A stretch of DNA of 40,872 nt from an uncultured Bacteroidales bacterium (lineage in GTDB: Bacteria > Bacteroidota > Bacteroidia > Bacteroidales > UBA932): assembly GCA_944325505.1 (NCBI GenBank), contig CALVAJ010000021.1:1-40872 (forward strand), in the 5' to 3' direction. Below are positions 9,023 to 18,305 of the stretch, piece by piece (the stretch's first letter is position 1; every line of letters begins with the position of its first letter). The notes under the pieces were generated by a model. The model made no database searches. It had not been told where the DNA came from and worked only from the letters and a program-made list of their open reading frames with translations. The position numbers were made by a program, and so were the translations under genes.

Positions 9023-10612
9023 ATGAAAACAGACAGAAAACATATGAAACGATTTGGATTAACATGCAAAATAACCGCTTTTTGCGTCCTGTCGGCCGCT
9101 TTGATCCTGACGGGATGCAAGAAGGAGGAGGACAGTGTGGCCAAGGCCGTGCTTGCAAGTGCAGGGACACTGTCTTATGCCGGTGAGAATGCGCCGGCGC
9201 AGATTATAACGGTCTACTCTGATGCCACATGGGAGGCGGATGTCCCTGAATGGGTGACCATAGATCCCGTAACGGGTTCTGGCGTGACAGACGTGACTGT
9301 TTCCGTTACTGATAACATAAGGGGAGGAGAACTGGACAGGCCTCGTTCAGAGGAACTGGTTTTCAGGGGGAATACCCTTGCAAGCCGGGCCGTGGTACTT
9401 GTTTCCCAGGAGGGCAACAAGTACAGGGACGTGACCAATTCGACCGTATCCGAGGCGGTCAACTCCGCCGACGGTACGGTAGTGATCGTTCCTGAAGCTA
9501 CGGTAGTCGCCCTTACTACTACGGGAGTCGTGGCATCGGACGGCAAGGAGAATATTTTTGTCCCTGCTGAAACCGGAACCCTTGCACAGGGCGATGTCGT
9601 GTCTTTCAGGGGGACGAAAGGATCGGAGTCTTCATTGCCGTCGATAACAGAGTGCGATGAGTTTGCCAGGATTTCCGGCGGGGAAATGCCGGCCATGGAG
9701 CCTAAGGACATCTCGGAAGAATTCGATACGTATTCTTCCGGATCAAGGGAATACATTACGTTCAAGGGAATACTGAGGGAAAACATTGTCGAGGTTACGG
9801 GTGCCGAGGTGCGTTCTGCAAACATAGTGTCGGCACATGCTTCCCTGGATCTGTCTTCATGCAACGGGCATAAGGTGATAGTAAAAGGATTTTTCGCCGG
9901 TGCCACAGAATCATATGTAAGCATCATCGCATCGGAGCTTGTCAGTGAAGGTCCTGCAGAAATCATCTACTGGTTCGATGACTTCTCGTGGGTGACTCCG
10001 TATGCCGAGGCATATATAGCTTCCGGCGGCACTGGATCCAAGTCTACGGTAAGCGACTGCGTGAAGGAAAAGACATCATCGGATCAGGGCTGCCCTAACA
10101 TCTATACGGATTGTGTGAACCTCGGTGTCAATGTCCTTGCAGAACTCAGGAATAAAGGATATGATGACCTCAACAAGGACATGAAGACAATCTATCTGCA
10201 GCTGCATTATTTCAAATACGGTGCTACCAACAAACAGTCGGGACTGGTGCTTCCAGCATTCGATCCTGATGCTGATATTCAGGATGAGGTCATCGTCCAG
10301 TTCGACTGGTGCAGCCATATGACTTCTTCATCTCTGGATGCTGCGGAGATGGTCGTGAAGATAGAAGGCCCGGGATATGTCGTGACATCATCAGGGGACC
10401 AGAGCGCGAAACAAAGCGACCCTATGCCTTCAGACCAGGAGTTGGGCGAATGGAAATGGATGACGGAAACCGTTATCCTGAAGGACGTTACTTCTGAAAC
10501 GAGGATTACCATCAGTCCTGCATTCACAGGAGGAAAGGAAAGCGAAGACGCAAACACTTATATGCGTTACTATATGGACAATATTAAAGTGTATTCCGAT
10601 TTGAGCGATTAG
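9023..10612 (+). CDS. BACON-type surface lipoprotein of the SusCD operon
   Basis: With the ATG at 9023 the protein has 529 residues; ATG 9044 gives a shorter n-region and is equally possible, while TTG 9014 overlaps the susD stop and is less likely. The lipobox is LILTGC. Residues about 40-130 look like a BACON-type beta-sandwich (SDATWEADVPEWVTIDPVTGSG). The middle has OB-like repeats; the C-terminal third begins IIYWFDDFSW and ends DNIKVYSDL, as in carbohydrate-binding-like or DUF5689/DUF5017-type lipoproteins. No catalytic residues are recognised. Position after SusD is that of SusE/SusF-like surface ligand-binding proteins, and I infer the same role. It is the last gene before the terminator at 10631. 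Confidence 0.8.
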   Translation: MKTDRKHMKRFGLTCKITAFCVLSAALILTGCKKEEDSVAKAVLASAGTLSYAGENAPAQIITVYSDATWEADVPEWVTIDPVTGSGVTDVTVSVTDNIRGGELDRPRSEELVFRGNTLASRAVVLVSQEGNKYRDVTNSTVSEAVNSADGTVVIVPEATVVALTTTGVVASDGKENIFVPAETGTLAQGDVVSFRGTKGSESSLPSITECDEFARISGGEMPAMEPKDISEEFDTYSSGSREYITFKGILRENIVEVTGAEVRSANIVSAHASLDLSSCNGHKVIVKGFFAGATESYVSIIASELVSEGPAEIIYWFDDFSWVTPYAEAYIASGGTGSKSTVSDCVKEKTSSDQGCPNIYTDCVNLGVNVLAELRNKGYDDLNKDMKTIYLQLHYFKYGATNKQSGLVLPAFDPDADIQDEVIVQFDWCSHMTSSSLDAAEMVVKIEGPGYVVTSSGDQSAKQSDPMPSDQELGEWKWMTETVILKDVTSETRITISPAFTGGKESEDANTYMRYYMDNIKVYSDLSD

Positions 10613-10630
10613 CATATACTAGTCCTCTTG

Positions 10631-10675
10631 ATAAGAAAATGCCGGCTGACATCAGATCAGCCGGCATTTTCTTAT
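10631..10675. terminator. Strong bidirectional terminator
   Basis: A perfect 19-bp stem (10631-10649 with 10657-10675) around a 7-base loop, A-rich on one outer flank and T-rich on the other, with TTTTCTTAT following the GC core in either direction. It lies between the convergent ends of the SusCD operon (plus) and infB (minus) and can serve both. Confidence 0.92.
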
Positions 10676-10705
10676 CGCACAGGACTTACTCTATGCTTTA
10701 TCAGA

Positions 10706-13555
10706 TTACAGCGTCCTCTTGATTTCCACAATATTATACGCCTCCACGACATCACCCACCTTGATATCATTATACCCGGCGATATTGAGACCGCAGTCCA
10801 TACCCGCAACAACCTCCTTCACATCATCCTTGAACCTCTTGAGAGACCCGAGCTCGCCTGTATAGACTACGATGCCGTCACGGATGACACGCACCTTTGA
10901 GCTCCTTGTAAGCTTGCCTTCCTTGACCACGCAGCCGGCGATAGTCCCCACCTTGGAAATCTTGAATGTTTCGGCAACCTCTGCCGTAGCGGTGATTTCC
11001 TCCTTCTCCTCCGGAGCAAGCATACCTTCGATACCGCTCTTGACTTCATTGATAGCATCATAGATGACAGAGTAGAGCCTGATCTCGATTTCCTCCTTTT
11101 CTGCAAGCCTGCGGGCATTTGCGGAAGGACGTACCTGGAAGCCGATAATGATGGCGTCAGAAGCCGCTGCAAGCAGTACATCGGATTCTGAAATGGCTCC
11201 TACGGCCTTGTGAATCACATTTACGCGCACTTCTTCCGTAGAAAGCTTGAGCAGGGAGTCGGACAGAGCCTCGATGGAACCGTCCACATCTCCTTTGACA
11301 ATGATATTCAGTTCCTTGAAGTTTCCGATGGCGATTCTGCGTCCGATCTCTTCCAGAGACAGGTGCTTCTGTGTCTTGATACCCTGGATGCGGATGAGCT
11401 GCTCCCTCTTGTTGGCGATGTCCTTGGCTTCCTTCTCATCGGCCATGACATTGAATGTCTCGCCGGCAGTAGGAGCCCCGTTGAGACCGAGGACGGAAAC
11501 CGGAGTAGACGGACCTGCCTCCTCGACCTTCTGCCCGCGCTCGTTGAACATGGCTTTCACCTTTCCGGTATAGCAGCCGCTGAGCATTACGTCGCCTACA
11601 CGCATTGTACCGTTCTGGACCAGCACTGTGGCCAGATATCCGCGGCCCTTGTCGAGAGAAGACTCAATGACCGCTCCGGTAGCCCTTCTTTTAGGGTTGG
11701 CTTTCAGCTCGAGCAGTTCCGCCTCCAGCAGCACCTTGTCCAGAAGCTTGTCCACATTGATGCCTTTCTTAGCGGAAATTTCCTGGCACTGGTATTTGCC
11801 GCCCCATTCCTCCACGAGGAGGTTCATGTTGGCGAGCTGTTCGCGGATCTTGTCCGGATTAGCTCCCGGCTTGTCTATCTTGTTGATAGCAAATACCATA
11901 GGAACACCTGCAGCCTGGGCATGGTTGATGGCCTCCACGGTCTGCGGCATTATGGCGTCATCCGCCGCGATTATGATGATGGCCAGGTCGGTCATCTTGG
12001 CTCCGCGTGCACGCATGGCCGTAAACGCTTCGTGACCAGGGGTATCGAGGAATGTGATCCTCTTCCCGTCAGGAAGTACCACATTGTAGGCGCCGATATG
12101 CTGTGTGATACCTCCGGCCTCACCTGCAATGACGTTGGACTTGCGTATGTAGTCCAGCAGGGATGTCTTTCCGTGGTCGACATGTCCCATGACAGTAATC
12201 ACAGGCGGTCTCGGAACGAGTTCCCCTTCGTCGTCATTCTCCTGCTCGATGGCTTCGGTAAGCTCTGCGGTGACGAATTCCACCTCATATCCGAATTCTT
12301 CCGCTACGAGTACTATCGTTTCAGCGTCAAGTCTCTGGTTGATCGATACCATCAGTCCGAGACTCATGCAGGCCGCTATGATCTTGGTTACAGGGATGTT
12401 CATCAGGTTGGCCATATCGTTCACGGTAACGAACTCCGTGACCTTGAGAATCTTCTTCTCCAGCTCCTGCTGTTCCATCTCCTCCTGGAGCTTCTGTGAG
12501 GCAAGTTCCCTCTTTTCCCTTCTGTGCTTTGCTCCGAAGTTGTTCTTGGACTTGCTTTCGTTCATCCTCGCATAGGTCTCCTTGATCTGCTTCTGGATTT
12601 CCTTCTGCATCTCTTCCTCTTCGGCTTCGCTCATGGCCGGTTTGAAACGGTCGCGTTTCTTGCCTTTGCCGCCTGAAGAAGCGTTGTCCTTTTTACCTCC
12701 TTCGTTCTTGTTTTTCTTTTTGTCTTTACGGAAATCGTCCGCCTCGCTGCCGACCTTTGTCACATCGACTTTCTGGCTGCCACCTTTGGCTATCCTTTCC
12801 CTCTTTTTGTTCTTCTTTTTCTTGTCGAACTGCGACAGGTCGATCTTGTCGACGACCTTAGGGCCCTGGAGCTTTTCCACTTCGATTTTTATTTCACGCG
12901 GTTCATGCACCGGCTCCTGTTCTGCCGTAGTCTCGGCCGCCGGCTCTATGGCAGCGGCTTCCTGTTCATGTGCAGGTTCGCTCTCGGGCACGGACGGCTG
13001 TTCTTCCACGGCTTTCTGTGCCGGGGCATCTGCATGGTGCGGCTTTTTCCTGTCGAACTGCGACAGGTCGATCTTGTCGACGATCTTAAGTCCTTCTACA
13101 GCCGGTTTCCTGACCTCTTCCTGTCCTTCGGCAGGAACTGACCCTGTAGCCTTGTCCTCGGTTTCCGGGGCGTCCTGCGGTAGCGGTGCCTGTCCGGCCG
13201 GCGTCTCCGGTTTCCGGGCTTGGGACTCCGGTTCCTCCTGAACAGGGCTGCTGTGGGCAAAACTGTTGCTCTTGATGATTATTTCCTTCACAGGCTCTTC
13301 TTCATCTTCAGCGGCTGATTTTTTCTTGGAGCCCATTTCGATTATCTCCTTGAGCTTTATGGCAACCTTTTCCGAGTCCTGTTTCAGCTTCTGCTCATCG
13401 CCGAATTTCGCCTCTATTGCAGGAAGGAATGAATCTGAAATCTTGGCATTCGGGTTCATGTCTACCCCGGCCCCTTTTTCGTTGAGGAAATCCACAAGAG
13501 TCTGGAGCCCGATATTGAATTCTTTGGTAAGTTTGCTTAGTCTTATTTCTGCCAT
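10706..13555 (-). CDS. infB: Translation initiation factor IF-2
   Basis: A protein of 949 residues that positions initiator tRNA on the 30S subunit as a GTPase. An IF2_N domain (1-55) is followed by a long charged linker (about 75-370, rich in Glu, Lys and Pro), a second IF2_N-like segment (about 375-430) and the G domain: GHVDHGKT 457-464, DTPGH 504-508, NKID 558-561. The beta-barrel and IF2 C-terminal domains complete the protein (ending [10 protein letters not shown]). The linker contains a duplicated motif [10 protein letters not shown] at about 159-168 and 235-244. It is the last gene of rimP-nusA-infB, with 54 bases after nusA. Confidence 0.98.
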   Translation of the reverse strand: MAEIRLSKLTKEFNIGLQTLVDFLNEKGAGVDMNPNAKISDSFLPAIEAKFGDEQKLKQDSEKVAIKLKEIIEMGSKKKSAAEDEEEPVKEIIIKSNSFAHSSPVQEEPESQARKPETPAGQAPLPQDAPETEDKATGSVPAEGQEEVRKPAVEGLKIVDKIDLSQFDRKKPHHADAPAQKAVEEQPSVPESEPAHEQEAAAIEPAAETTAEQEPVHEPREIKIEVEKLQGPKVVDKIDLSQFDKKKKNKKRERIAKGGSQKVDVTKVGSEADDFRKDKKKNKNEGGKKDNASSGGKGKKRDRFKPAMSEAEEEEMQKEIQKQIKETYARMNESKSKNNFGAKHRREKRELASQKLQEEMEQQELEKKILKVTEFVTVNDMANLMNIPVTKIIAACMSLGLMVSINQRLDAETIVLVAEEFGYEVEFVTAELTEAIEQENDDEGELVPRPPVITVMGHVDHGKTSLLDYIRKSNVIAGEAGGITQHIGAYNVVLPDGKRITFLDTPGHEAFTAMRARGAKMTDLAIIIIAADDAIMPQTVEAINHAQAAGVPMVFAINKIDKPGANPDKIREQLANMNLLVEEWGGKYQCQEISAKKGINVDKLLDKVLLEAELLELKANPKRRATGAVIESSLDKGRGYLATVLVQNGTMRVGDVMLSGCYTGKVKAMFNERGQKVEEAGPSTPVSVLGLNGAPTAGETFNVMADEKEAKDIANKREQLIRIQGIKTQKHLSLEEIGRRIAIGNFKELNIIVKGDVDGSIEALSDSLLKLSTEEVRVNVIHKAVGAISESDVLLAAASDAIIIGFQVRPSANARRLAEKEEIEIRLYSVIYDAINEVKSGIEGMLAPEEKEEITATAEVAETFKISKVGTIAGCVVKEGKLTRSSKVRVIRDGIVVYTGELGSLKRFKDDVKEVVAGMDCGLNIAGYNDIKVGDVVEAYNIVEIKRTL

Positions 13556-13609
13556 ATAATATCTTCTGTTTTAAGTTAATGAATGAGGGAACGGAACCGG
13601 GGCTGTATC

Positions 13610-14860
13610 CTAATCTTCGAACTCGGCCCTGAGTATCTTCATTACCTCATCCACTGTCTCGTCCTCGAGGTCGGCCCTTTTGGCGATGTCAGCAGGTGAA
13701 AGTGCGAGTACACTCTTGGCCGTATCGCAGCCGATGGATTCCAGCTTGTCTATGATCCACTGGTCGATTTCGTTGCTGAACTCGCTCAGGAGCACGTCTT
13801 CTTCTTCTCCCTCGCCGTTCTGTTCAGGGAGTTCCCTCCAGACCTCTATCTCCTTGCCGACCAGCATGCTCGCAAGCTTGATGTTGCATCCTCCCTTTCC
13901 GATGCCTTTCTTTACTTCGTCAGGCAGCATGTAGACCTTTATCTTCTCATCTTCTCCGCCAAGCACTATCGACGATATCTTCGCAGGGCTGAGGGCCCTC
14001 TGGATAAGAAGCTGCGTGTTGGAAGTCCACTGGAGGACATCGATGTTCTCGTTCCGCAGCTCCCGTACGATACCTATGATCCTTGCCCCCTTCACTCCGA
14101 TACATGCTCCGATAGGGTCGATCCTTTCGTCATAGGACTCGACAGCCACTTTGGCCCTTTCTCCAGGAATCCTGACCACTTTCTTGATGGTTATCAGTCC
14201 GTCATATATTTCCGGAACCTCCTGCTCGAAGAGCTTCTCAAGGAACTCGTTGGATGTACGGGACAGCACTATATAAGGAGTAGTGTTGTTCTTCATCTCC
14301 ACACTCTTGATTATCGCCCTTACGGTGTCGTTCTTCTTGAAGTGCTCGCCAGGGATCTGTTCGGATTTCGGCAGTCTCAGCTCATTGCCGTCCTCATCGA
14401 GGATAAGTACCTCCTTTGACCATGTCTGATATACCTCGCCGGTGAAGATTTCGCCGATCTTTCCTGTGTATTTGTTGTACAGGTTGGCTTTTTCTATGTC
14501 CATGATACGGCCCTGGAGGTTCTGCCTGATGTTGAGGATCCCCCTGCGCCCGAAGTCCTTCATCTCGACTTTGGTGGCATATGTTTCTCCGATTTCGTAC
14601 TCGTCCCCGTCTTTGTTGACTTCGGAAAGCGCTATCTCCGTATTGGGGTTCTCGACCTCTTCCACGACTTCGCGGTTCCAGTAGATCTCGCAGTCCCCCT
14701 TGTCGATATTGATGATGATGTCGAAGTTGTCTGCAGATCCGTACGTCTTGGCCAGCTGGGTCCTGAATACGTCTTCGAGGACTCCCATCATTGTGGGCCT
14801 GTCAATGTTCTTCAGATTCTTGAATTCCGAGAATGCATCCCTTAGTTCTGTCTTTTCCAT
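13610..14860 (-). CDS. nusA: Transcription termination/antitermination factor NusA
   Basis: A protein of 416 residues. It has the NusA N-terminal RNA-polymerase-binding domain (about 1-125), an S1 domain (about 133-200, GEIFTGEVYQTWSKEV), and two KH domains (about 205-345, with the GxxG-type loops GACIGVKGARI and KKGIGKGGCNIKLA). The C-terminal helical segment (GCDTAKSVLALSPADIAKRADL) is a single helix-hairpin-helix-like piece, shorter than the two repeats of Escherichia coli NusA but normal for this phylum. It modulates pausing and termination. The gene sits between rimP (16 bases upstream) and infB, the usual order. Confidence 0.98.
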   Translation of the reverse strand: MEKTELRDAFSEFKNLKNIDRPTMMGVLEDVFRTQLAKTYGSADNFDIIINIDKGDCEIYWNREVVEEVENPNTEIALSEVNKDGDEYEIGETYATKVEMKDFGRRGILNIRQNLQGRIMDIEKANLYNKYTGKIGEIFTGEVYQTWSKEVLILDEDGNELRLPKSEQIPGEHFKKNDTVRAIIKSVEMKNNTTPYIVLSRTSNEFLEKLFEQEVPEIYDGLITIKKVVRIPGERAKVAVESYDERIDPIGACIGVKGARIIGIVRELRNENIDVLQWTSNTQLLIQRALSPAKISSIVLGGEDEKIKVYMLPDEVKKGIGKGGCNIKLASMLVGKEIEVWRELPEQNGEGEEEDVLLSEFSNEIDQWIIDKLESIGCDTAKSVLALSPADIAKRADLEDETVDEVMKILRAEFED

Positions 14861-14876
14861 TTTTATCTGTTGTTTT

Positions 14877-15344
14877 CTATTTGAAATCTATATGATATCT
14901 GACATAGTTTATGTCGCTGAGCGGAATGGCGTCAGTGTGCGCCACGGGAACTTTTTTCTTGCTGCCCTCCGCTTTTTCCAGTGCGGTATAGCTTAGCGTC
15001 AGGGTGTCGTTTTCCGCGCCTTCAAGCAGTGCGATGATCTTTTTCCCGCCTTTCAGTGCGGCTTCCACTTTCTTCCCCACCGCCTTTTCATACTGTTTCC
15101 ATACCTTGAACGGCTGGTCGAGCCCTGCCGACGTTACCGTAAGCGAATAATCTTCGGCCTCCCTGCTGAACTTCTCTTCGAACACCCTGCTCAGTTCCAC
15201 ACAGTCGTCGAGCACCACTGTCCCTTTTTCAGACTCTATCGCAAGTTCGATATCATTGTCCCTGCTGATATTTATGCCGACAATGAAGCAACCGCGTGCA
15301 ACGATTGCACCCTCCATTGCATCTTGTATCTCTGAAACCTTCAT
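14877..15344 (-). CDS. rimP: Ribosome maturation factor RimP
   Basis: A protein of 155 residues, the usual size. It assists maturation of the 30S subunit. The family pattern is visible: DNDIELAIESEKGTVVLDDCVELSRVFEEKF in the N-terminal alpha/beta domain, then SAGLDQPFKVWKQYEKAVGKKV, matching the conserved S-P/A-G-x-D-R/Q-P turn, and a C-terminal SH3-like barrel. First gene of the rimP-nusA-infB operon. Its leader carries a TACCTTTG promoter box and a hairpin at 15370-15388. Confidence 0.95.
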   Translation of the reverse strand: MKVSEIQDAMEGAIVARGCFIVGINISRDNDIELAIESEKGTVVLDDCVELSRVFEEKFSREAEDYSLTVTSAGLDQPFKVWKQYEKAVGKKVEAALKGGKKIIALLEGAENDTLTLSYTALEKAEGSKKKVPVAHTDAIPLSDINYVRYHIDFK

Positions 15345-15369
15345 CGTACCGGGTTATAAACACAAAATA

Positions 15370-15388
15370 AGGGGACTTGCCGTCCCCT
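15370..15388 (-). promoter_or_regulatory. Leader hairpin of the rimP-nusA-infB operon
   Basis: A 7-bp perfect stem (15370-15376 with 15382-15388) and 5-base loop, followed on the minus strand by TTATTTTGTG. It sits between the promoter box (15406-15413) and the rimP start (15344). It looks like a weak intrinsic terminator or an attenuator. Confidence 0.5.
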
Positions 15389-15405
15389 GAACCTAACTCA
15401 CGGTG

Positions 15406-15413
15406 CAAAGGTA
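15406..15413 (-). promoter_or_regulatory. Minus-strand -7 box for rimP-nusA-infB
   Basis: The minus strand reads TACCTTTG, a full match to TAnnTTTG, 62 bases before the rimP ATG. No clear TTTG at -33. Confidence 0.55.
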
Positions 15414-15432
15414 TATAAAAATGACGAAAGTT

Positions 15433-15465
15433 TTTCATAATTAGCAATAAAAATACTTACATTTG
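15433..15465 (+). promoter_or_regulatory. Promoter of lpxD
   Basis: TTTC at 15433-15436 and TACATTTG at 15458-15465, 21 bases apart, fit the Bacteroidetes promoter. It predicts transcription start near 15472 and a leader to the ATG at 15510. Confidence 0.65.
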
Positions 15466-15509
15466 CACATTTGAATGTATTTTATGTTGGCATAACTATT
15501 CAAAATCCT

Positions 15510-16499
15510 ATGGAATTCAAGGCAAAAGAGATAGCGGAAATCTTGAAAGGCACTGTGGACGGGAATCCGGAAGCCAAGGTTTCCACTTTCGCAAGAATTG
15601 AGAATGGAAAGCCGGGGAGCATCTGTTTTTTTGCAAATCCCAAATATGAACATTATGTCTATCAGTGCAAGGCTGACATTATCATAGTAAACAGTTCCTT
15701 TGTCCCTCAGCAGCCGGTAAGCGCGACGTTGATAAGAGTCGAGAACGCCTATGCGTCCGTGGCTGAACTTCTGGATTACGTCACCGCGAAAAAACGTTCG
15801 TATAAAAGATACAGGGGCCGCCATGTCAGGCGCTTCTTCTCATCGAAAATCGGAAAGAAAGTATATATAGGCGACTGCAGCTATATCGGCAGGAATTCTG
15901 TCGTGGGGGATTATACGAAAATCTATGAGCAGGTCTATATCGGCGACGGGACGAAAGTAGGGAAGCACTGCATCATCTATCCGGGTGTGAAAATCTATCC
16001 GGGGATGGAGATAGGGGACAATGTGATCATACATTCCAATGCTGTCATAGGCGCCGACGGGTTCGGATTCGCTCCGCTGGATGACGGGTCTTACAAGAAA
16101 ATCGAGCATACCGGAAATGTGATTATAGAGGATGACGTGGAAATCGGGGCCAATACCACTATCGACAAGTCCCAGATGGGCTCAACGGTCATTTCAAAAG
16201 GAGTCAAGATCGACAATCTCTGCCAGATAGCCCACAATGTGGAAATCGGACAGAATACCGTGATGGCCGCCCAGACAGGGATAGCGGGCTCTACCAAGAT
16301 AGGACGGCACTGCGTAATGGGAGGTCAGGTCGGCATAGCCGGTCATATAACGATAGCCGACAACACTTCTTTCGGAGCGCAGTCCGGTGTTCTCGGCAGC
16401 GTGAAGAAAGAGGGGCAGGCATTCCTCGGGACGCCGGCGATACCTTACAGGGAATACCTGAAAAGCTATGCTGTCTTCAAAAGGAACGGTAAGGAATAG
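15510..16499 (+). CDS. lpxD: UDP-3-O-acylglucosamine N-acyltransferase LpxD
   Basis: A protein of 329 residues. It adds the N-linked hydroxyacyl chain to UDP-acyl-glucosamine in lipid A synthesis. The start at ATG 15510 gives [14 protein letters not shown], the normal LpxD start; a TTG at 15471 would add 13 residues and lies at the expected transcription start. The N-terminal domain (about 1-95, with [25 protein letters not shown]) binds the uridine part, and the rest is a left-handed beta-helix of hexapeptide repeats. The catalytic His lies in [20 protein letters not shown]. Followed by lpxC, 56 bases downstream. Confidence 0.97.
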   Translation: MEFKAKEIAEILKGTVDGNPEAKVSTFARIENGKPGSICFFANPKYEHYVYQCKADIIIVNSSFVPQQPVSATLIRVENAYASVAELLDYVTAKKRSYKRYRGRHVRRFFSSKIGKKVYIGDCSYIGRNSVVGDYTKIYEQVYIGDGTKVGKHCIIYPGVKIYPGMEIGDNVIIHSNAVIGADGFGFAPLDDGSYKKIEHTGNVIIEDDVEIGANTTIDKSQMGSTVISKGVKIDNLCQIAHNVEIGQNTVMAAQTGIAGSTKIGRHCVMGGQVGIAGHITIADNTSFGAQSGVLGSVKKEGQAFLGTPAIPYREYLKSYAVFKRNGKE

Positions 16500-16527
16500 A
16501 TAATGACAGGATAAGAGATTTTTTACT

Positions 16528-16535
16528 TATCTTTG
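16528..16535 (+). promoter_or_regulatory. Possible -7 box in front of lpxC
   Basis: TATCTTTG matches TAnnTTTG, 20 bases before the lpxC ATG. No TTTG at -33, so it may only supplement read-through from lpxD. Confidence 0.4.
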
Positions 16536-16555
16536 CGCCACTTTATTACAATCAG

Positions 16556-17479
16556 ATGAAAATGCAGTTGAAACAACATACAGTCGGGAAGATCTACAGT
16601 TTTGAAGGGAAGGGCCTGCATACGGGCAAGGTTTCCAGGATTACGGTCAGTCCCGCACCTGTCGGTTACGGTATACGGTTCAGGCGTACGGACATCGGAG
16701 AGGACGCGGTTATAGACGCTGTTGCGGAAAATGTGTCAAGCACGGCACGGAGTACCACCATTTCAAAAGGTGACATGTCAGTAATGACCATCGAGCATCT
16801 CATGTCGGCCCTTACCGGAATGGGAGTCGACAATGCCCTTGTCGATATCGACAATGTCGAGGTCCCTATCCTGGACGGAAGCGCAAAGCCGTATATAGAT
16901 GCCATCTGGCAGGGAGGGAAAGGAATCGTGGAGCAGGATGCTCCGAGAAAGTACCTCGAACTGGCTTCCACAGTGGAAATAAGGAATGAGGAGACAGGGG
17001 CGTATGTCAGGATAGAGCCTGCCGATGAGCCTTCCTATGATCTGACAATAGATTTCAATTCCAGAGTCCTCGGGGTCCAGACAGCGCATTGGGACCCGTC
17101 CATAGCCTATACCGATGAGATCGGCATCTGCAGGACTTTCGTCTTTTTCCATGAGATAGAATATCTGTTCAGGAACAACCTTATAAAAGGCGGTGACGTG
17201 GACAATGCCATAGTGATAGTCGAGCATCCGGTATCGCAGGAGCAGCTCGGGCATATGTCGCAGCTTTTCAATGTCCCCGCTCTGGGCGTGCAGCCTGACG
17301 GATATCTGGACAATATCCATCTGAGGTTCCCTAATGAGTGTGCCCGCCACAAGCTTCTGGACCTGATCGGTGACCTGAGGCTTGCCGGAGGTTTCCTGAA
17401 AGCCAGGATCACGGCATACAAGGCAGGGCATACCATAAACACCAAGGCAGCTTCCGCTGTGAGGAAATCATTGAAGTAA
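16556..17479 (+). CDS. lpxC: UDP-3-O-acyl-N-acetylglucosamine deacetylase LpxC (not fused to FabZ)
   Basis: A protein of 307 residues, catalysing the committed step of lipid A synthesis, a zinc-dependent deacetylation. The zinc ligands match E. coli LpxC: His81 (TIEHLMSAL), His265 and Asp269 (HKLLD), with the catalytic His292 (GHTIN). The spacing of His265 to His292 equals that of E. coli His238 to His265. In most Bacteroidetes this gene encodes an LpxC-FabZ fusion of about 460 residues. Here it stops right after the LpxC domain, and lpxA begins 13 bases later, so the dehydratase half is absent from this locus. ATG 16562 is an alternative start. Confidence 0.96.
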   Translation: MKMQLKQHTVGKIYSFEGKGLHTGKVSRITVSPAPVGYGIRFRRTDIGEDAVIDAVAENVSSTARSTTISKGDMSVMTIEHLMSALTGMGVDNALVDIDNVEVPILDGSAKPYIDAIWQGGKGIVEQDAPRKYLELASTVEIRNEETGAYVRIEPADEPSYDLTIDFNSRVLGVQTAHWDPSIAYTDEIGICRTFVFFHEIEYLFRNNLIKGGDVDNAIVIVEHPVSQEQLGHMSQLFNVPALGVQPDGYLDNIHLRFPNECARHKLLDLIGDLRLAGGFLKARITAYKAGHTINTKAASAVRKSLK

Positions 17480-17492
17480 AATTATCGTAATC

Positions 17493-18305
17493 ATGAATAA
17501 AATACATCCTTTAGCAACGGTACATCCGAATGCGAAGATCGGAGACAATGTGGAAATCGGACCATATGCCTTCGTTGACGAATTTGTAGAAATCGGTGAC
17601 GGATGCCATATCCTTCCGCATGCCACTATCTTCAACTATGTGAAGATAGGCAGGAACTGCAGTATCTTCCCGGGTGCCGTAGTTGGAGCCATTCCGCAGG
17701 ACCTCAAATTTGACGGTGAAGTGACTTATGTCGAAATCGGAGACAATGTGAATATCCGCGAGTGCGCAACGATCAACCGCGGGACAAAGGCGAGCGGAAA
17801 AGGCGTGACCAAGGTAGGAAGCAACACCCTTATCATGTCGTATGTGCATGTCGCCCATGACTGCAGTATAGGTGAGCACTGCATCCTTGTCAGCTATACC
17901 GGTATCGCCGGAGAGACTCATGTCGATGACTGGGCGATCCTCGGGGGCGGTACCCTTTCTCACCAGTTCTCGAAGATCGGCAAGCACGCCATGGTCGGAG
18001 GCGGTTCAAAGGTGAACAAGGACGTCCCTCCTTATATCCTTTGCGGCAGGGATCCTCTTTCATATGCGGGCATCAATATAGTAGGACTTCGCAGACGCGG
18101 CTTCTCTTCTGACCAGATCCGCAATATCAAGGATATGTACGATATCATCTACAACGCCGGTTTCAATGTCAGCGACGCCTGTGCAAAGATAGAGTCGGGT
18201 TTCCCTCAGAGCGAGGAGCGCGATACCATCCTGGACTTCATAAGGAATTCGAAGAGGGGTATCGTCAAGGGCATGTCTTCCAACGCGAAAGGAGAGCTGG
18301 AATAG
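17493..18305 (+). CDS. lpxA: UDP-N-acetylglucosamine acyltransferase LpxA
   Basis: A protein of 270 residues, close to the 262 of E. coli LpxA. It transfers the 3-O-hydroxyacyl chain to UDP-GlcNAc, the first step of lipid A synthesis. Residues about 1-190 are hexapeptide repeats of a left-handed beta-helix, with the catalytic His in YVHVAHDCSIGEHC. The C-terminal helical domain has the LpxA signature INIVGLRRRGFSSDQI. It follows lpxC by 13 bases, and its stop overlaps the GTG of the next gene by one base. Confidence 0.97.
   Translation: MNKIHPLATVHPNAKIGDNVEIGPYAFVDEFVEIGDGCHILPHATIFNYVKIGRNCSIFPGAVVGAIPQDLKFDGEVTYVEIGDNVNIRECATINRGTKASGKGVTKVGSNTLIMSYVHVAHDCSIGEHCILVSYTGIAGETHVDDWAILGGGTLSHQFSKIGKHAMVGGGSKVNKDVPPYILCGRDPLSYAGINIVGLRRRGFSSDQIRNIKDMYDIIYNAGFNVSDACAKIESGFPQSEERDTILDFIRNSKRGIVKGMSSNAKGELE

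Noticed and set aside
11210-12499. Long plus-strand frame of 429 codons across infB
   Set aside because: It is antisense to infB, has no domain, and follows from the codon bias of the real gene.
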